NCBI GenBank assembly: GCA_018262855.1 | Contig: JADFDO010000004.1 | Location: 152,591 to 216,590 of the forward strand | Length of the DNA stretch: 64,000 nt | Origin: Methanolinea sp. | GTDB lineage: Archaea; Halobacteriota; Methanomicrobia; Methanomicrobiales; Methanospirillaceae | Direction of reading: 5' to 3' | Shown here: positions 1 to 9,845 of the stretch, piece by piece | Position numbering within the stretch: the stretch's first letter is position 1 | How the letters are laid out: every line of letters starts with the position of its first letter | The notes under the pieces: generated by a model | Seen by the model: only the letters and a program-made list of their open reading frames with translations | Database searches by the model: none | Told to the model about the DNA's origin: nothing | Translations under genes and position numbers: made by a program

Positions 1-3000
1 CAATATCCTGGATCTGCCGGATGCTTTTTGGATTGGTTATTGTGTTACCCTTGGTTGCCCCTGTGCATTGTTCAACCACAATTGTCACCTCAAGTATCGC
101 CCCAAAATAGGTGGACTCCCCGTGCACCATGGAATACTGGAGCGTATAGGTCCCAGGGATATCTGGTACCCGGAGATCGAAAGTGAGTGTCTCCACATGG
201 TCGGGACCCACATATTCACCATCATCGAGTGAGACTCGCACCGGGCTGAACTGTTTCGCCGCATCGTTATGGGCTGCGAACCCGATATATGGTCCAATCC
301 ATCCTCCCGACCCAGTATTGTTGACTGTCACGGAAACCGGGATGCTCGCACCGGCAGACGTTGAAGCAGGTATGGAATATGAGACGAACCTTGAATCATA
401 GAGCAACCGGTGAGGCCTCGTGACATCCGATGAATATTCATATTGGGGTTCCGGATAGTAATTGCCAAGCGGAAGATAATCGATATTTCCCGGCGCAAGG
501 AAGAGCGGGGCAGTAAACCCGAATTCATTCGCGGGCATCACCTGAGACCATCCGGTGCCGTCAGGCTTTGCCCAGTAATTTCCACCCAGGTATGCACCCC
601 CGATGATATTCTGGCCAGCGGTCTGCGGGACATTCCAGGAGTTGGGAAGGACGGTTGTCCCGAATTCCGCATTCTCCCAGTTATTAAAGTAATTGTTGTA
701 GATGAGATTCTCCCCGGAATTTTCGAGTCGGATCCCGGCACCATTATTCACGGTAATGGTATTTCCTGTGAGGGTATTCTGGGACGCATCATCGAGTCGT
801 ATGCCGACATGATTGCCGGAGACTACATTCCTGGTCACATCGTTTGATGAGGCTCCCTCAAGCAAGATCCCATTCTGGCCGTTCTCTGAACCGATATTCC
901 TCGTCAGGACATTTTCCCGTGATTCATGTATGATAAAACCGCTCCAGGCGTTCTGTATCGCAGTGTTGTAAGAGAGATTGTTGGTATTCGAAGCTTCAAG
1001 GGCAAACCCCACCAGATTCCCGGATGCTGAATTCGAGGAGATGATGTTATTAGACGAATTTTCCAGTGCAAATCCTGCAATATTCCCAGTAGCATAATTT
1101 GAAGTGAGATTGTTTTCGTTCGAAGAGTTCAGCCCGAATCCTACGGTATTTCCTGATGCAGAATTTGAAAGGAGATTGTTATTGTTCGAAAGGGACAGGA
1201 AGAACCCCGCCCAGCTGTTCCCGGAAGCGGTGTTCGCGAACAGATTATTGGTGTTCGAGTCGGATAAAAAGAGCCCGTGCTCCACGTTCACGGTCGCTCT
1301 ATTCGCTGTCAGGTTGTTCTGTGTGGATCCATCCAGATAGAATCCGTTCCGATGATTCAGCTCGGCAGTGTTGTTGAACAGGATATTGTTATTGGAGGTG
1401 GAGAGACCGAATCCGTTCCACTCGTTCTGGTTCGCAATGTTATCCTGAAGCGTGTTCCCATCGGACTCGGTCAGGTTATACCCATCCTGCAGGTTTCCGG
1501 TCGCAACGTTGGCGGTGATACTGTTATGGTCAGATCGGGCGATTGAGATCCCATCAATACCATTAACGCTGAAATTACCGCCAATAATGGTAGTATAGTC
1601 TGAGAGGATGGCAAAAACACCATGCCCGAGGTTGTTGTTACCCTCCGAATTCTGGATTGTCGTGTGCGGAGAATTTATAATCGAGTATCCGTGTTGATGG
1701 TTTTCGCTGGAATGGGTCCCGGTCACTATGGAGAAGTCTGAACTAAAGAGCGAGATCCCGTTCCTGTAATTCCCGGTTGCCTGGAGTCCTGTGATGATTG
1801 TGTTATCAGAATTCTCGAGGTATGTACCGTTCAAGGAATTCCCCAAAACGATATCCCCGTTCAAGGCACCATTGTTCGAGGATTGGATAAAGATCCCTTC
1901 TAACATGTTGAAGCTCGCATTATTCCCTGAAAGAGAGAAGGAAGGCGATCCCCGGATAAATATACCATGCTGGCTATTTGAGAGCGCCACATTGCCGGTC
2001 AGATTTTTGCCTGTTCCTCCGCTGACAACAATTCCGCTATTCCCATTGTAACTCGCGTTATTGTAGGAGATACTCATCCCGGTCTGACCCAGCACAATAA
2101 TCCCGGACAGGGTATTGTGGCTGGCATTGTTCCAGAGGATAGTGTTACCCGGATTGTTCCCGACCACCGAAATACCATACAGGTTACCCAGGAGCGTATT
2201 TCCCTCAATGGTGTTCGAACCGGAATTGAGAATGCTGGTACCATTCTGCCCGTTCCCGGTCGCTCTGTTTCCTGCAAGTGTATTGTAATGCGATCCAGAG
2301 AGGTAGAATCCATTCCGGGCATTATTGTCAGCCTCGTTTTCATTCAAGGTGTTATTGTGCGAACCGGTGAGATAGAATCCGTCATACTGGAGTGTGTTGT
2401 TCGCTATGTTCGATACGAGGTTATTGTTATTCGAACCGGTGAGATAGAAACCATATTGCGTATTATTTGATGCAATATTCGAGTCAAGCGTGTTATTATG
2501 GGAACCTGACAGTGAATACCCATGGGTATTGTTGAATGCGGTGTTTGAAATGAGGGTGTTATTCTGGGCGGTGGATCGGAGATAATATCCATACAGGGTA
2601 TTATTCGCTGCGATATTCGACAGGAGCGTATTATAGAGAGAACTCGTGTATAGGTAAAACCCGTACTGCCTGTTCGAATCCGCACTATTCGAGTCCAGGG
2701 TATTATTCTGGGATCGAGAGATGTAGTATCCAATCTGATTGGCCACCGCGTTATTCGAGGTGAGTATGTTGTTGTTCGCGTTCGTATCGAGGAAAAATCC
2801 ATATCTTGTATTATTCTCGGCAATATTCGAATTAAGAGTGTTATATCGCGAATTAGTAAGGTAGAACCCATCATTCACGATTGTGTTGTTTGCAATATTC
2901 GACGTCAGAATATTGTTGTTCGAACCAGTCAGGAAGAACCCGTATTGCCTGTTATTCGAGGCGACGTTTGAATCAAGTGTGTTGTTATGGGAACCCGTGA

Positions 3001-6000
3001 GGTAGAGGCCATACTGGGTATTATTCGTCGCAGTGTTTTCGCTAAAAGTATTGTTATGCGAACCTGTGCTGTAATACCCTGACCTGGTGTTATTGTCGGC
3101 AATATTCGAAATCAGAGTATTGTATCGTGATCCGGTAAGATAGACCCCATCATACAGGACAGTATTGTTTGCAATATTTGAGTCAAGGGTATTGTTGTTT
3201 GAACCTGTCAGGAAGAATCCGTATTGCCTATTATTCGACGCAATATTTTCGCTAAAAGTGTTATTGTGCGAGTTAGTATTCAGGTAGAAGCCTGACCTGG
3301 TGTTATTCTCGGCAATATTCGAATTAAGAGTGTTATATCGCGAATTAGTAAGGTAGAACCCATCATACAAGACAGTATTGTTGGCAATATTTGACGTCAG
3401 GGTATTGTTATTTGAACCAGTCAGGAAGAACCCGTATTGCCTGTTATTCGAGGCGATGTTTGAATCAAGTGTATTGTTCTGGGAACCTGTGAGGTAGAAA
3501 CCATACTGTGAATTATTCGTCGCGATGTTTTCGGAAAACGTGTTGTTATTTGAGTTCGAATTTAGGTAAAATCCCGACCTGGTGTTTTTTTCAGCAATAT
3601 TTGAATTCAGAGTGTTATCTCGCGAACCCGTGAAGTAGAATCCATCATACAGGATTGTATTGTTCGCACTATTCGAGTCAAGGATATTGTAGTGTGAGTT
3701 TGAAAGGAAGAACCCATATTGCCAATTATTGAATACAAAGTTTGAGGCCAGGGTATTGTTCGATGACCCCAGGAGATAAATGCCATATAATCGATTCGTG
3801 AGACCTGGAGCATTCCCTGCATAATTGTCGAGAAGGGTATTATTATCTGAATATTGAAGGTTAATCCCTGAGTTGGTATTGTTCAGCGCAATATTTGATT
3901 CGATGGTATTATTATTGGAACTGACCAGCCGAATCCCGTTGTCCTGGTTAGTGCTGTGAATATTACCTGCGTTGTTGAGTGAAAGCGTGTTATTATTGGA
4001 GGATTGTACATAGATACCATCATTTCTGTTGTCATTTGCTGAATTATTAGTAAAATGTGAATTATTGGATGATATGACCTGAATCCCATAATCCTGTAAA
4101 GTCGATCCGGGCTTATTCCCTGCGGTATTGTCAGTCACCGTCGCATTGTTCGAACCCGTGATGTAGATCCCAGCATCATTGTTGTTCATCACCTTGTTCA
4201 GGGATATGACCGTATCATTTGAGGTTATTATACGTATCCCATGATCCTGTAAATTTGACGGGAGTGTATTGTCAGCAGAATTTTCTTGCAGGGTCGTGAA
4301 GGGGGATCGACTGACATTGATACCCGCGTAATAATTATCATTCACAATATTCCGGGCAATCGTGGAATTACCCGATGTGAGTACCTGAATTCCGTAATCC
4401 TGTTGACTCGATCCAAGGTTGTTGCCTGCGGTATTGTCAGTCACTGAAATGTTTTCCGAACCGGTGATGTGGATCCCCGTGTTGGTATTGTTCATCACCG
4501 AATTCCAGGATATCACAGAATCACTTGATGACAGGAACCTGATCCCATACTGCTGTTGACTGGTTCCAGGGTAATTTCCGGCTTCGTTATTTGTGACGGT
4601 GATATTGTCCGAACCGGTCACGTAGATTCCCGTATTCGTATTATTCATGACGGAATTCAAGGATATAACTGAATCATTGGATGAAAGGAGTTGAATCCCG
4701 TAATCCTGGACATTTGAACCGAGGGTGTTATTTGCGATATTATTCAGGACCGTAATGTTATCCGAACCAGAAATGTAGATCCCGCTGATGGTATTGTTGC
4801 TTGCAGTATTGTGCTCAACCAATGTATGATTGGATGCAATCAACCGAATTCCATAATCCTGTCGCTTCGCTGAAAATAAATTACCTGCAATGCTATCGGC
4901 AATTGTGATATTGAACGCGCCTGTAATGTTAATTCCCGCGTCATAATTATCATTGACGATATTTCGTAAAAGGGTAGAATTGGTGGAAGAAATTATCTGT
5001 ATTCCATAATTCTGCGCAGATGATCCAAGAATGTTGCTCGCAGTACTGTCAATCACAGCAATGTTGTCCGAACCGGTGACGTAGATCCCGGTATTGCTGT
5101 TATTCACAGCCTCGACATCACTGATTGTGACATCTTCGGAGTCTTTTACATAGATACCATACGTGGTATCAAAGACCTGGATACCGCATATCTCATTGGG
5201 AACAGGACTGGCCGGGAGTTCTCCTCCACCATCGGTGTTCTCGAGATCGAATGTGACTGCATCATAATAGACCCCGTATACCCAGTCGGTGATGGAGAAA
5301 TTGGAGACCTGGACGTTTTCGCTCCCCCCGTCCACACGAATCGCTGCCCTTCCGTTGGTCTGGCCGGACCCCTGGAGGATGAGTCCCATCCCATCTAGAA
5401 CGACATTGGATGCTCTTATCAGAACAGCATACAGATTCGATGTGGTCAACGTACCACCCGGAAAATTCGCTGCATCATTGAACCAGTCGATGGGATAATA
5501 CCCGGGTGCAGTGATATTCCAGTAATGGGAACCGGCTGACCCATCCCAGTTTGTCCCGTTCAGGGGGGGATCGTGGAGCCCGTAGGGGGACGAACCCTGG
5601 GTCGCATTCACGTCCATGCAGGAGAGTATTGTCTCATTTGACACTTGTGCAATGAGTGTACTATTGATAGACTGCCCTTCTGTTCCCGCAACCAGAGAGA
5701 ATGTTGTATTCTCTGTTCCTTGAACGAGGGATTCATTTGAAAGAGATACCAGACCGTTACTTGTGAGTTCCGGTGTTACGTTGCCCTGTTCAACCGTAAG
5801 ATTGGATACTCCATTATCCTGGAAAAATCCGGGTGTTTCTAATACTGTGAAGTTCGTGGTCTCCTGCCCAGCGAGTGATACCAGTCCACCTGATTCGGGT
5901 GTAAGTGTCTGATTTATGACTGAGTCCTGAAGGGTTGTGACTTCATCAGTCGCGGTGATGTTGGACCCCTCGCTGCTCACTATCATTCCCGATGTTTCTA

Positions 6001-6754
6001 CCATTGTGAAGTTTGTGATCTCCTGGACTCCAAGTGATACCTGCCCCACGGTGTCTCCCAAAACTTCCTTGTTTTCCTGAGCGTTCTGGATGGAGGTGTC
6101 CTCTTCCTGGACCGTTGTGTTGTCTACCGGATCAGAGAGATCCTGGGGAACGGAGTTTCCTGTATTCTCTTCCTCTACCACTACCGGTGCTTCTTCGACT
6201 GCTGGTCCTCCTTCCTCTACCACTACCGGTGTTTCCTCGACTGCCGGTCCTCCTTCCTCTACCACTACCGGTGTTTCTTCGACTGCCGGTCCTCCTTCCT
6301 CTACCACTACCGGTGTTTCTTCGACTGCCGGTCCTCCTTCCTCTACCACTACCGGTGTTTCTTCGACTGCCGGTCCTCCTTCCTCTACCACTACCGGTGC
6401 TTCTTCGACTGCCGGTCCTCCTTCCTCTACCACTACCGGTGTTTCTTCGACTGCCGGTCCTCCTTCCTCTACCACTACCGGTGCTTCTTCGACTGCCGGT
6501 CCTCCTTCCTCTACCACTACCGGTGTTTCTTCGAGAACTGGATCCATTTCTATGACTAATACCGGATCTTCTAAAATGACCGGTTCCTCATCCAAAGGAA
6601 CGAACACCTGCTCTGGGGTGTATGTGATGGATTCTTCAACAGGGGTTGAATTCTCAGCAATAGAAACGCCAGGAACCGCCAGGATCAGAAAAATAGTCAA
6701 GACTATGTAGATGAAAGATCGGCTTCTTGGTACTGCTTCCTCTCCGGTTCTCAT
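1..6754 (-). CDS. Giant secreted NosD-type beta-helix surface protein (C-terminus outside window)
   Basis: The minus strand is open from an ATG at 6754 to the window edge, at least 2,251 codons; I checked the frame at about a dozen places and met no stop, but did not read every codon. Residues 1-31 (basic start, then a hydrophobic run ending near GVSIAEN) read as a signal peptide. Residues about 72-193 are an acidic, Pro-rich array of 14-residue units. A Thr/Asn-rich stalk (about 225-380) repeats the motif GLVSLxxQExTNFT. Residues about 435-2,040 hold on the order of sixty PbH1/NosD repeats of about 23 residues, such as SNIANNTVLYDGFYLTGS, rich in N-x-S/T glycosylation sites. A NosD-like helix end (NNYFNNWENA) and an Ig-like beta domain (about 2,090-2,240) follow. 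Such proteins are extracellular in methanogens; ligand or polysaccharide binding is inferred. Confidence 0.9.
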   Translation of the reverse strand, partial: MRTGEEAVPRSRSFIYIVLTIFLILAVPGVSIAENSTPVEESITYTPEQVFVPLDEEPVILEDPVLVIEMDPVLEETPVVVEEGGPAVEEAPVVVEEGGPAVEETPVVVEEGGPAVEEAPVVVEEGGPAVEETPVVVEEGGPAVEETPVVVEEGGPAVEETPVVVEEGGPAVEETPVVVEEGGPAVEEAPVVVEEENTGNSVPQDLSDPVDNTTVQEEDTSIQNAQENKEVLGDTVGQVSLGVQEITNFTMVETSGMIVSSEGSNITATDEVTTLQDSVINQTLTPESGGLVSLAGQETTNFTVLETPGFFQDNGVSNLTVEQGNVTPELTSNGLVSLSNESLVQGTENTTFSLVAGTEGQSINSTLIAQVSNETILSCMDVNATQGSSPYGLHDPPLNGTNWDGSAGSHYWNITAPGYYPIDWFNDAANFPGGTLTTSNLYAVLIRASNVVLDGMGLILQGSGQTNGRAAIRVDGGSENVQVSNFSITDWVYGVYYDAVTFDLENTDGGGELPASPVPNEICGIQVFDTTYGIYVKDSEDVTISDVEAVNNSNTGIYVTGSDNIAVIDSTASNILGSSAQNYGIQIISSTNSTLLRNIVNDNYDAGINITGAFNITIADSIAGNLFSAKRQDYGIRLIASNHTLVEHNTASNNTISGIYISGSDNITVLNNIANNTLGSNVQDYGIQLLSSNDSVISLNSVMNNTNTGIYVTGSDNITVTNNEAGNYPGTSQQQYGIRFLSSSDSVISWNSVMNNTNTGIHITGSENISVTDNTAGNNLGSSQQDYGIQVLTSGNSTIARNIVNDNYYAGINVSRSPFTTLQENSADNTLPSNLQDHGIRIITSNDTVISLNKVMNNNDAGIYITGSNNATVTDNTAGNKPGSTLQDYGIQVISSNNSHFTNNSANDNRNDGIYVQSSNNNTLSLNNAGNIHSTNQDNGIRLVSSNNNTIESNIALNNTNSGINLQYSDNNTLLDNYAGNAPGLTNRLYGIYLLGSSNNTLASNFVFNNWQYGFFLSNSHYNILDSNSANNTILYDGFYFTGSRDNTLNSNIAEKNTRSGFYLNSNSNNNTFSENIATNNSQYGFYLTGSQNNTLDSNIASNNRQYGFFLTGSNNNTLTSNIANNTVLYDGFYLTNSRYNTLNSNIAENNTRSGFYLNTNSHNNTFSENIASNNRQYGFFLTGSNNNTLDSNIANNTVLYDGVYLTGSRYNTLISNIADNNTRSGYYSTGSHNNTFSENTATNNTQYGLYLTGSHNNTLDSNVASNNRQYGFFLTGSNNNILTSNIANNTIVNDGFYLTNSRYNTLNSNIAENNTRYGFFLDTNANNNILTSNNAVANQIGYYISRSQNNTLDSNSADSNRQYGFYLYTSSLYNTLLSNIAANNTLYGYYLRSTAQNNTLISNTAFNNTHGYSLSGSHNNTLDSNIASNNTQYGFYLTGSNNNNLVSNIANNTLQYDGFYLTGSHNNTLNENEADNNARNGFYLSGSHYNTLAGNRATGNGQNGTSILNSGSNTIEGNTLLGNLYGISVVGNNPGNTILWNNASHNTLSGIIVLGQTGMSISYNNASYNGNSGIVVSGGTGKNLTGNVALSNSQHGIFIRGSPSFSLSGNNASFNMLEGIFIQSSNNGALNGDIVLGNSLNGTYLENSDNTIITGLQATGNYRNGISLFSSDFSIVTGTHSSENHQHGYSIINSPHTTIQNSEGNNNLGHGVFAILSDYTTIIGGNFSVNGIDGISIARSDHNSITANVATGNLQDGYNLTESDGNTLQDNIANQNEWNGFGLSTSNNNILFNNTAELNHRNGFYLDGSTQNNLTANRATVNVEHGLFLSDSNTNNLFANTASGNSWAGFFLSLSNNNNLLSNSASGNTVGFGLNSSNENNLTSNYATGNIAGFALENSSNNIISSNSASGNLVGFALEASNTNNLSYNTAIQNAWSGFIIHESRENVLTRNIGSENGQNGILLEGASSNDVTRNVVSGNHVGIRLDDASQNTLTGNTITVNNGAGIRLENSGENLIYNNYFNNWENAEFGTTVLPNSWNVPQTAGQNIIGGAYLGGNYWAKPDGTGWSQVMPANEFGFTAPLFLAPGNIDYLPLGNYYPEPQYEYSSDVTRPHRLLYDSRFVSYSIPASTSAGASIPVSVTVNNTGSGGWIGPYIGFAAHNDAAKQFSPVRVSLDDGEYVGPDHVETLTFDLRVPDIPGTYTLQYSMVHGESTYFGAILEVTIVVEQCTGATKGNTITNPKSIRQIQDI
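2460..3720. repeat. Higher-order repeats inside the beta-helix coding region
   Basis: Within the NosD repeat region, blocks of three to four helical turns recur with high nucleotide identity. The segment coding for a turn of the type YDGFYLTxSRYNTLNSNIA appears near 2870, 3150, 3360 and 3643, spaced about 280, 212 and 281 bp apart. The similarity at nucleotide level is well above that of the other turns, which indicates recent internal duplication. All copies are in the same coding frame. Confidence 0.75.
6174..6534. repeat. 42-bp coding minisatellite, 8 full copies plus a partial ninth
   Basis: Eight consecutive 42-bp units and part of a ninth are almost identical; the main difference is a GCT/GTT alternation seen on the plus strand. 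On the minus strand each unit encodes 14 residues of the type PVVVEEGGPAVEET (Ala in place of Thr in some copies), so copy-number change keeps the frame. The array forms an acidic spacer between the signal peptide and the beta-helix of the giant surface protein. Confidence 0.95.
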
Positions 6755-6892
6755 CTCATACTCATGAACCGATCAGGCAATGGAAGAGAGAGAAATCCTG
6801 GATAATCTTAAAAAAATCAGGAATGCTATCACACACTATTCTTTTGCCACCTTGTGATATGCTGATGTTCTGAGTCTTCCATGTAATAATGT

Positions 6893-6906
6893 AATTTATA
6901 TAAATT
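6893..6906. promoter_or_regulatory. Palindromic TATA-like element between divergent genes
   Basis: AATTTATATAAATT is a perfect 14-bp palindrome and matches an archaeal TATA box in both directions. It lies about 140 bp upstream of the giant surface protein and about 165 bp upstream of the DUF6159-like gene, so it could serve either with a long leader. The rest of 6755-7070 shows no convincing gene. Confidence 0.4.
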
Positions 6907-7070
6907 AAACTTTGCTTCAAATTGCTGTTTAATCTCCCTATTCTTTCGCTGAATCAATAAAAATGAGCAATATCAGGATTCAAGATTCATGACCTGGAGG
7001 ATTCGATCCCGTCATGGTATCGTCTATTGGGTGGCAATATTCATCTCCCACTGTAGCAAATCCAGATGGC

Positions 7071-7925
7071 ATGTTTGAACGCATTCGCCGAAGTATCGAC
7101 CTTGTCAGGGCAAGCTGGAGGATCCTCATGAGCGAAAAGAAACTCCTTGTCTTTCCACTCCTTTCAGGGATCATCACACTTTTCGTGATAGCGACCTTCA
7201 TCCTCCCGCTCATCTTTACAGGCGGTGCTTTCTCTCTCGCAACCAATTCGATCGAGGGCATCATCCTTCTCTTCCTGTTCTACCTCGTTACCTCCTTTGT
7301 CGTGATCTTCTTCAATGTCGGCCTCATCTCGTGTGTTTATGCCCGCCTGGAGGGAAAGGAGATGACCATCGGCGAAGGGCTTCACGCAGCATCACGCAAT
7401 TTCCAGGCAATCCTTGTATGGGCAGTTATTTCTGCGACGGTCGGACTGGTTCTCAGGATGATAGAGGATAGGGCGGGTGCCGCGGGCGGGATTGCAACTG
7501 CACTCGTCGGTGGAGCATGGAGTCTCGTGACCTTCTTCGTGGTCCCGGTCTTTGTCTTCGAAGGAAAGGGGGTGGTTGATGCGATCAGGGAGTCATGGAC
7601 ACTCTTCCGGAAAACCTGGGGGGAGAGTGTGGTGGGAACAGTCTCGATCACATTCGTGTTCGTGGCTATCGGGATTATCGCCTTCATACTCGTCTTTGCC
7701 ACCCTGTTCCTGGGAAATCTTATCGTATTTATCTCGGCTCTTGCGCTTTTCATTCTCTTTATCGCAATTCTTGCAATCATGGCATCGGCGATGCAGGGGA
7801 TTTTTATTGCGGTCCTCTACAGGTATGCCCGGACGGGTGATGTGCCCGGGGGGTTTGACCCAACCCTTCTCTCCGGTGCATTTACCCAGTCACAGTCACT
7901 GCAGTTCAGGCCGGGAAATATCTGA
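7071..7925 (+). CDS. DUF6159-like polytopic membrane protein
   Basis: The 284-residue product begins MFERIRRSIDLVRASWRIL, a basic amphipathic start that I associate with the DUF6159 family, followed by about six hydrophobic helices (for example FPLLSGIITLFVIATFILPL and the very hydrophobic stretch ending SALALFILFIAILAIM). It is an integral membrane protein of unknown function. An in-frame ATG at 7014 would add 19 residues that do not look like family sequence, so I prefer 7071. No strong ribosome binding site precedes either start. It stands alone, divergent from the giant surface protein. Confidence 0.8.
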   Translation: MFERIRRSIDLVRASWRILMSEKKLLVFPLLSGIITLFVIATFILPLIFTGGAFSLATNSIEGIILLFLFYLVTSFVVIFFNVGLISCVYARLEGKEMTIGEGLHAASRNFQAILVWAVISATVGLVLRMIEDRAGAAGGIATALVGGAWSLVTFFVVPVFVFEGKGVVDAIRESWTLFRKTWGESVVGTVSITFVFVAIGIIAFILVFATLFLGNLIVFISALALFILFIAILAIMASAMQGIFIAVLYRYARTGDVPGGFDPTLLSGAFTQSQSLQFRPGNI

Positions 7926-8055
7926 TTCATTCCTCTTTTCCGGATTAATGGGTCTGTGGAATTTCATTTTCCCGGAAACGGGGGATTCACCAGTACCGCA
8001 AACACACCATTTATTACCTTGCATGGCTCTCTCAACCGTGAAGACAACGGGGGAA

Positions 8056-8451
8056 ATGATGACCACGCTCCGGTTCTTTCTCGCTCACTATATCAAGGTG
8101 AAGAAGATCAAGCTCGCAGTAGAGGGAAGGTGCGAGGTATGCAGGAAAGAGTGTGCACTTGATGACCTGGTGATCCACACGTTCATCAACGAAGATGAGG
8201 CAGAGAAGCATCTCCTCGAGGACCTGGAGGAATTCCTGCTTGTCCTCTGTTCGAGATGTCATGGTGACATCCATGAATTCGATGCCCCGCTGGAAGAGCA
8301 GGGGGCTGTTGTGAGGCGAAGACCGGAAAAGATACGCACACAGATTCGTAAGATTCTCGCCTATGCACCGAAAACAGTGCAGCCCCCCGATTCTGACCTG
8401 GAAGACGCATACAGGGAAGCATGTTCCTCACGTTTCCGCTACGGGGCGTGA
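8056..8451 (+). CDS. Small HNH-type zinc-binding protein
   Basis: The 131-residue product has the order CEVCRKEC, a hydrophobic-His segment (DDLVIHTF) and LVLCSRCHGDIH, which matches the two zinc CxxC pairs and the terminal Cx2CHxxIH of the HNH endonuclease fold. The first HNH position is a single His rather than the common HH, so catalytic activity is uncertain. The start at 8056 (or 8059) follows a GGGGG run; an in-frame ATG at 8023 is possible but has no ribosome binding site. No partner gene is evident, so it may be a stand-alone nuclease or a zinc-binding regulator. Confidence 0.65.
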   Translation: MMTTLRFFLAHYIKVKKIKLAVEGRCEVCRKECALDDLVIHTFINEDEAEKHLLEDLEEFLLVLCSRCHGDIHEFDAPLEEQGAVVRRRPEKIRTQIRKILAYAPKTVQPPDSDLEDAYREACSSRFRYGA

Positions 8452-8522
8452 AAATCAGGAAGTGACCTTTGAACCGGGAGGTGCCCCTGGATCTCTCGTT
8501 GTATCCTTCCTCGGCTTATGGA

Positions 8523-9206
8523 CTACTGGAGACTCTGCTTCTGTGCAAGATATGCACGGGCAGGAAACCTTGCCTTCCGCTTCCTGTCCATCCATACTGA
8601 AAATTCGAGGGAGTCGATGGGGTGAAAACCATTGTGTTCCAGCCATCCGGTGATCTGCCGCGTGGAGTGGCGGTACATGGTGACAGAAGTGCCTGTTCCT
8701 GTATGCTCTGGCCCGACGACCACTTCGGCATCCTCTTCCTCGGTCCGGTCACCAGTCACGAATACAAAGATCCCGCCTTCCTTCACAACCCGTCCGATTT
8801 CCCTGAATACCCGGTCGAGGTCCGGAAAGAACTGGAACACGCCGGTCGAGACCGCATGGTCGAATGATCCATCATCAAACGGGTATGGTGCAACAGTCAG
8901 GTCATGTTTGACGAGACGGTCAGCCCATCCCTTCTTCCGGCAGGCATCAAGCATCTCGTCCGAGATATCCATTCCGGTTACCGAAAGGCCTGCTTTGTTG
9001 AAGAATGCGGAGCCAAGGCCCGTTCCGATCCCTATATCGAGTATCTGCTGGCCTGGTTTCGTGTATGAAAATGCAAGTCCGAAGACGACCGCAGGACCGT
9101 ACCATCCGGTCGATTTCGCCTCATCATCGTAATGATTTGCATTCTCATTGTCCCGTGTTGTCAAAGAGTGGCTCCCGGAAGAAGGGTGCTGGAAAGTTTT
9201 CCTCAC
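8523..9206 (-). CDS. Class I SAM-dependent methyltransferase (UbiE/Methyltransf_11 type)
   Basis: The 227-residue protein has the Rossmann methyltransferase motifs: motif I ILDIGIGTGLGS, an acidic post-I residue in VTGMDISDEML, motif II DDGSFDHAVSTGVFQF and motif III VVKEGGIFVFVTGD. The substrate cannot be read from the sequence. The frame opens at a GTG at 9206; a TTG at 9164 with GGGAG just upstream is an alternative that would drop 14 unconserved residues. It lies on the same strand as the CGGC gene upstream but is separated by about 60 bp. Confidence 0.85.
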   Translation of the reverse strand: MRKTFQHPSSGSHSLTTRDNENANHYDDEAKSTGWYGPAVVFGLAFSYTKPGQQILDIGIGTGLGSAFFNKAGLSVTGMDISDEMLDACRKKGWADRLVKHDLTVAPYPFDDGSFDHAVSTGVFQFFPDLDRVFREIGRVVKEGGIFVFVTGDRTEEEDAEVVVGPEHTGTGTSVTMYRHSTRQITGWLEHNGFHPIDSLEFSVWMDRKRKARFPARAYLAQKQSLQ

Positions 9207-9269
9207 AGAAAGATCAGCCTGGCAATCCTTGGTTGAATTGTACGATTGCTATCCTGCCGCAGCCCTGCT

Positions 9270-9716
9270 TCAGTCATACGCAAGCCGGGTTTTCTTATCG
9301 GTGAGCGCCGGTGCAATCAATTCCTTCCAGGCCGCCGAGTCCCATGTGCCGAGATTCGCATGGGTTGTGTAGTATTTCTCAGGGATAGGGTGTGTCCCGA
9401 TCACAACCTCCATCCCGTATTTCTCCCGGATGAACTTTGGGAAATAGGCTATCCTTGGGCAGGGCGGGTACCCGACAATCATCCCGGTGGCAAGGTGGAT
9501 GACCTCCGCACCGTTCTTTTTCATCTCTTCAGGCACGTATTCGACATTTCCCCCGGGGCACCCGTTGCAGGTCGCAAAACCGACCAGTTCCACGTCTTTT
9601 CCCCTGTACCTCTCGAATGCCCCCTCCCGGTTGCGCAACGCACGGAAACACTTGCCGCCGGCGCATGTCCGGTAACGGTCGCAGATGATAATACCGATTC
9701 GTATCGGATCTCCCAT
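9270..9716 (-). CDS. CGGC-domain metal-binding protein
   Basis: The 148-residue protein opens with IRIGIIICDRYRTCAGGKCF and contains ATCNGCPGGNVEY, the Cys/Gly patterns of the CGGC domain (PF08821), a predicted metal-binding or redox fold. A later PPCPR Cys adds a further possible ligand. The ATG at 9716 is preceded by GGGAG at a normal distance. CGGC proteins are common in anaerobes and their function is unknown. The gene is divergent from the DUF5320/DUF134 pair. Confidence 0.85.
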   Translation of the reverse strand: MGDPIRIGIIICDRYRTCAGGKCFRALRNREGAFERYRGKDVELVGFATCNGCPGGNVEYVPEEMKKNGAEVIHLATGMIVGYPPCPRIAYFPKFIREKYGMEVVIGTHPIPEKYYTTHANLGTWDSAAWKELIAPALTDKKTRLAYD

Positions 9717-9845
9717 ATTTTCTATCTCCCTTGATATCGTTTGCTGATTGTACTACATCGGGTTCACTGGAGAAATACACTGTGTTGCCGTTTCCATCAC
9801 GTTTATGCTTTTGTGAATATATATTCATTGATCGAGGCGAAACAT

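Noticed and set aside
2400..3720. Regularly spaced short repeats that might look like a CRISPR array
   Set aside because: The repeats are imperfect, have no constant-length unique spacers, and encode beta-helix turns in one continuous minus-strand frame.
6090..6710. Plus-strand Ser/Thr-rich frame of about 200 codons
   Set aside because: It is the antisense reading of the 42-bp repeat array; the minus frame has the signal peptide, start and full-length continuity.
7552..8451. A 299-codon frame joining the end of the DUF6159 gene region to the HNH-like protein
   Set aside because: Its first 150 codons lie in another frame of a membrane-protein gene and look non-coding; the HNH-like protein has its own start with a G-rich ribosome binding site.
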